Assembly (NCBI RefSeq): GCF_000974445.1
Contig: NZ_BBOJ01000015.1
Span: 1-64,000, forward strand
DNA: 64,000 nt
Reading direction: 5' to 3'
From: Lentzea aerocolonigenes
Lineage (GTDB): Bacteria > Actinomycetota > Actinomycetes > Mycobacteriales > Pseudonocardiaceae
Shown here: piece by piece, positions 61,147 through 64,000 of the stretch
How the letters are laid out: the number at the start of each line of letters is the position of its first letter
Numbering within the stretch: position 1 is the stretch's first letter
Made by a program: the position numbers and the translations under genes
Notes under the pieces: model-generated
Told to the model about the DNA's origin: nothing
What the model saw: only the letters and a program-made list of their open reading frames with translations
Databases searched by the model: none

Positions 61147-61180
61147 CCGCCACCGGCGTCTCCAGGACGGCCGGTGGCGG
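61147..61180. terminator. Bidirectional terminator between hrpA and the ABC operon
   Basis: Perfect 11-bp arms CCGCCACCGGC / GCCGGTGGCGG (61147-61157 and 61170-61180) with a 12-base loop, between convergent genes. Confidence 0.75.
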
Positions 61181-61199
61181 TAGGTGAAAGGAAACCAGG

Positions 61200-61970
61200 T
61201 CAGGCGGCCTCTGGCGGCTCCATCGCGCCGGTCATGATCGCCACCGCGTCCGACATCGTCACCGACTTCGGGTCCACCACGGCCTTGCGGCGTCCCAGGC
61301 GCTGGATGTGGATGCGGTCCGCGACCTCGAACACGTGCGGCATGTTGTGGCTGATCAGGATCACCGGCAGGCCCCGGTCCCGCACCTGCAGGATCAGGTC
61401 CAGCACCGCCCGCGACTCCCGCACGCCCAGGGCGGCGGTCGGCTCGTCCATGATCACCACACGGCTGCCGAACGCCGCCGCGCGCGCCACCGCCACGGCC
61501 TGGCGCTGGCCACCCGACAGGGTCTCCACGGCCTGGCCCGGGTTCTGGATCGTCATGATCCCCAGCGCGTCGAGCTGGCGGCGCGCCTCCTCCCGCATGC
61601 CTGCGCGGTCGAGCATGCGGAACACCGAACCCAGCACACCCGGACGACGGCGTTCGCGGCCCAGGAACAGGTTCGCCGCGATGTCCAGCGACGGCGACAC
61701 CGCCAGCGACTGGTGCACCGTCTCGATCCCGGCCTTGCGGGCGTCCAGCGGCGTCGAGAACGACACCTCGGAACCGTCGACGAAGATCGTGCCCTCGTCC
61801 GGCACGACCGCCCCGGACAGGGCCTTGATCAGCGACGACTTGCCCGCGCCGTTGTCGCCGATCACCGCGAGGATCTCGCCAGGCATCAGCTCCAGGTCCG
61901 CGCCCGCCAGCGCGGTCACCTTGCCGTAGCGCTTCACCAGACCCGTGGCCTGCAACACCGGTGTGGTCAT
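61200..61970 (-). CDS. CUT2 sugar ABC transporter ATPase (FrcA-like)
   Basis: 256 aa, a single ATPase domain rather than the fused RbsA type: Walker A GDNGAGKSSLIK, signature LSGGQRQAVAVARA, Walker B VVIMDEPTAALGVRES, switch His in LISHNMPHV. Single-domain CUT2 ATPases of this type include fructose importer FrcA. ATG at 61970 overlaps the permease stop (ATGA). It energises uptake through the permease at 61967-62992. Confidence 0.93.
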   Translation of the reverse strand: MTTPVLQATGLVKRYGKVTALAGADLELMPGEILAVIGDNGAGKSSLIKALSGAVVPDEGTIFVDGSEVSFSTPLDARKAGIETVHQSLAVSPSLDIAANLFLGRERRRPGVLGSVFRMLDRAGMREEARRQLDALGIMTIQNPGQAVETLSGGQRQAVAVARAAAFGSRVVIMDEPTAALGVRESRAVLDLILQVRDRGLPVILISHNMPHVFEVADRIHIQRLGRRKAVVDPKSVTMSDAVAIMTGAMEPPEAA

Positions 61971-62992
61971 GGCTTGACCTTCCTGATCCACTGGTCCAGC
62001 GACACCGCCACGATGATCAGCACACCGACGGCCATCGTCTGCCACAGCACGTCCACGCCCGCCAGCGCCAGGCCGTTGCGGAACACGCCGACGATCAACG
62101 CGCCCAGCAGCGACCCCACGATCGCGCCGCGGCCACCGAACAGCGACGTCCCGCCGATCACCACAGCCGTGATCGAGTCCAGGTTGTCCAGCTGCCCGGC
62201 CTGCGGCGACGCCGAGGCGATCCGGCCGATCAACGTCCACGCCGCCAGCGCGTACACCAGCCCGGCGACCGCGTACACGCTCAGCAGCACCCGCGCGGTG
62301 CGGATACCGGACAGGCGCGAGGCCTCGGCGTCGTCACCGGTCGCGTAGACGTGCCGGCCCCACGCGGTGTTCTTCAGCACGAACGCCGTCAGCGCCACCA
62401 GCACCACGAGCATGATCGAGCCGTAGGTGATGCGCGTGCCGCCGATGTTGAGCGTCTGACCGGTCCACAGCAGCAGCGACGGCATGTCCGTGCCGCGGAT
62501 CGTCGCGCTGCCCGAGTACCAGAGGTTCAACGCGAAGAACACGTTGAGCGTGCCGAGCGTGACGATGAACGGCGGCAGCTTCAACCGGGTCACCAGCAGG
62601 CCGTTGAGCAACCCGCACAGCGTCCCGACCAGGAAACCCAGCAGCAGCGCGGGCAGCCCCGGCAGGCCGGTCTCCGCCGCGACCTTCGCCATCACGATCG
62701 ACGTCAGCACCATGATCGCGCCGCACGACAGGTCGATGCCCGCCGTGAGGATCACGATCGTCTGCCCGACCGCGAGCGTCCCCACCACCGCGACCTGCTG
62801 CAGGATCAACGAGATGTTGCCCGGCGTCAGGAACCGTGACGACAGCAGCGCGAACACGATCACCGCCACCAGCAGCACCACCGCGGGCCCGATCGTGGCC
62901 TGGGCGTGCAGCAGGTGCTGAAGACGCGTGAGCACCGAACGGTCGCGTTGCTCCGGCAACGGGGCCGGCGGCCGGGTAGCCGTTGTCGTCAT
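61967..62992 (-). CDS. CUT2 sugar ABC transporter permease (RbsC/FrcC-like)
   Basis: 341 aa with about ten hydrophobic segments. Family marks: LLSSRFLTPGNISLILQQ, GQTIVILTAGIDLSCGAIM (the usual SVGS is SCGA), PPFIVTLGTLNVFFAL and VVIGGTSLFGGRG. ATG at 62992. It lies 4 bases after the binding-protein stop and is coupled to the ATPase. It forms the membrane channel of a pentose/fructose-type importer. Confidence 0.94.
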   Translation of the reverse strand: MTTTATRPPAPLPEQRDRSVLTRLQHLLHAQATIGPAVVLLVAVIVFALLSSRFLTPGNISLILQQVAVVGTLAVGQTIVILTAGIDLSCGAIMVLTSIVMAKVAAETGLPGLPALLLGFLVGTLCGLLNGLLVTRLKLPPFIVTLGTLNVFFALNLWYSGSATIRGTDMPSLLLWTGQTLNIGGTRITYGSIMLVVLVALTAFVLKNTAWGRHVYATGDDAEASRLSGIRTARVLLSVYAVAGLVYALAAWTLIGRIASASPQAGQLDNLDSITAVVIGGTSLFGGRGAIVGSLLGALIVGVFRNGLALAGVDVLWQTMAVGVLIIVAVSLDQWIRKVKP

Positions 62993-62995
62993 GGC

Positions 62996-64000
62996 TCAGC
63001 CCCAGCAGTTCTGCAGGCCGTACGCCGAGTCCTTCGACTCGACACCGTCGGCCGGCTGGTCGGTGATCAGCGTGACGCCCGTGTCGGTGTTCTGCGGCTT
63101 CGAGCCGTCCTTGGCGAACTTCGCCACCGCCTCCACACCCAGCTGCGCCATCTTCAGCGGGTACTGCTGCGACGTCGCGCCGATCACGCCCGCCTTGACG
63201 TTGTTCACGCCGGGGCAGCCGCCGTCGACCGACACGATCACGACGTCCTTCTCCTTGCCCGCCGCCTTCAACGCCTCGTACGCACCGGCGGCCGCGGGCT
63301 CGTTGATCGTGTAGACCAGGTTGACGCCGGGGTCCTTCTGCAGCAGGTTCTCCATCGCCGTGCGGCCACCCTCGGGCGCGCCGTCGGTCACGTCGTGGCC
63401 CACGATCCGCGGATCCGACTCGTCACCGATCTTGTTCTTGTCCTTCACGTCGACGCCGAAGCCCTCCAGGAACCCCTGGTCGCGCTGCACGTCCACCGAC
63501 ACCTGGTTCGCGTTGAGGTCCAGCAGCGCGATCTTGGCCTGCTTGCCGTCCTTGGCGAACTTCGCCTTCGCCCACTGCCCGATCAGCAGCCCCGCCTTGT
63601 AGTTGTCGGTCGCGAACGTCGCGTCCGCCGCGGTCGCCGGCTCCAGCTGCGTGTCCAGCGCGATCACCAGCAGGCCCGCCGCCCGCGCCTTGTCCACCGA
63701 CGGCACGATCGCCTTCGAGTCGCTCGGCGTGATCAGGATGCCCTTGGCGCCCGAGGCGATCAGGTTCTCGATCGCGTCCACCTGCGTCTGGTTGTCGCCG
63801 TCCTGCTTGCCCGCGAACGACTGCACCGTCACACCCGAGGACGACGCCGCCTTCTGCGCGCCCTCCTTCATCTTCACGAAGAACGGGTTGGTGTCGGTCT
63901 TGGTCACCAATCCGACCAGCGTGGCACCGCCGCCTGACGACCCGCCGTTCCCGCAAGCCGCCGCAGCCAGCGTCAGCAACGCCGCCGCCGTCAGACCGAA
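62996..64000 (-). CDS. Sugar ABC transporter substrate-binding lipoprotein, partial
   Basis: The frame is open to the right edge, so the first residues are missing. The visible part starts with the end of a lipoprotein signal ([12 protein letters not shown], lipobox), then the periplasmic-binding protein type I fold: [63 protein letters not shown]. The order binding protein-permease-ATPase is that of frcBCA-type importers; fructose, ribose or a related sugar is likely. Confidence 0.9.
   Translation of the reverse strand, partial: FGLTAAALLTLAAAACGNGGSSGGGATLVGLVTKTDTNPFFVKMKEGAQKAASSSGVTVQSFAGKQDGDNQTQVDAIENLIASGAKGILITPSDSKAIVPSVDKARAAGLLVIALDTQLEPATAADATFATDNYKAGLLIGQWAKAKFAKDGKQAKIALLDLNANQVSVDVQRDQGFLEGFGVDVKDKNKIGDESDPRIVGHDVTDGAPEGGRTAMENLLQKDPGVNLVYTINEPAAAGAYEALKAAGKEKDVVIVSVDGGCPGVNNVKAGVIGATSQQYPLKMAQLGVEAVAKFAKDGSKPQNTDTGVTLITDQPADGVESKDSAYGLQNCWG

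Noticed and set aside
58951-61929. 992-aa plus-strand frame across the end of hrpA and the ABC gene
   Set aside because: Arg/Pro/His-rich shadow frame that spans two convergent genes and a terminator.

Overview
The window comes from a high-GC actinomycete, most likely of the family Pseudonocardiaceae (Lentzea/Saccharothrix type). This rests on gene content and style: F420-dependent luciferase-like oxidoreductase, Lsr2, an ECF sigma factor with a TPR-like C-terminus, many GTG/TTG starts, 4-bp ATGA/GTGA overlaps and leaderless promoters. No rRNA or taxonomic marker was seen, so the genus is inference.

The window splits at a tRNA-Leu(GAG) gene (complement 23969-24054). Left of it (1-23.9 kb) lies accessory DNA that looks like the right-hand part of an integrative element. 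A tyrosine integrase (22345-23379, minus) with a small AbrB-like partner sits against the 3' end of the tRNA gene, where such elements insert. The other attachment site is not in the window, so the element continues past base 1. From 9350 leftward runs a nine-gene minus-strand cluster: phage-type proteins of unknown function, a zinc-ribbon protein, a DprA-family protein, a YgjP-type metallopeptidase, a DpdA-like (tRNA-guanine transglycosylase-fold) protein, a ParB-like protein and a cut-off gene. At its head is a 130-bp palindrome (9426-9555) with perfect 23-bp outer arms. Rightward are a PAS/GAF-like protein, a short-chain dehydrogenase, a stand-alone IclR-type HTH, a small secreted protein, an XRE regulator paired with an inositol-monophosphatase homologue that has lost metal ligands, and a glutamine cyclotransferase lipoprotein. 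A 1351-aa STAND-type NTPase with helical repeats is divergent from an HNH nuclease with a coiled-coil tail (candidate defence pair). A small orphan gene and Lsr2 follow.

Right of the tRNA (24.1-64 kb) is ordinary chromosome. It holds a squalene-cyclase-like protein, a two-component system coupled to a drug-type ABC exporter (25.2-28.5 kb), a GAP-family membrane protein, a PucR regulator, a DUF6801-like secreted protein, glutaminase, an M20 peptidase, a second SDR and an alpha/beta hydrolase. A 5-kb segment (35.7-41.3 kb) has three minus-strand promoters, each with the same palindrome filling the spacer between -35 and -10; they drive an unknown gene, a 1209-aa HTH-NTPase-WD40 protein and a lipoprotein/DUF5703 pair. 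Next come an aldo/keto reductase, an F420 oxidoreductase, UppP, a histidine phosphatase, an ECF42-like sigma factor with its YciI-type partner, a SnoaL-like protein and a secreted thermolysin-family protease.

The last part (49-64 kb) has an orphan tyrosine recombinase coupled to a threonine-aldolase gene broken by a one-base frameshift, a DUF4180 protein, a hydrolase between two degenerate-repeat tracts, an adenosine-deaminase-like enzyme, two DUF4240 paralogues each behind a PafBC-like DNA-damage promoter, the helicase HrpA, and a CUT2 sugar ABC transporter whose binding-protein gene runs off the right edge.

Several starts were moved from the longest frame to the codon supported by a ribosome-binding site or by overlap with the upstream gene. 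Short inverted repeats end many transcription units.
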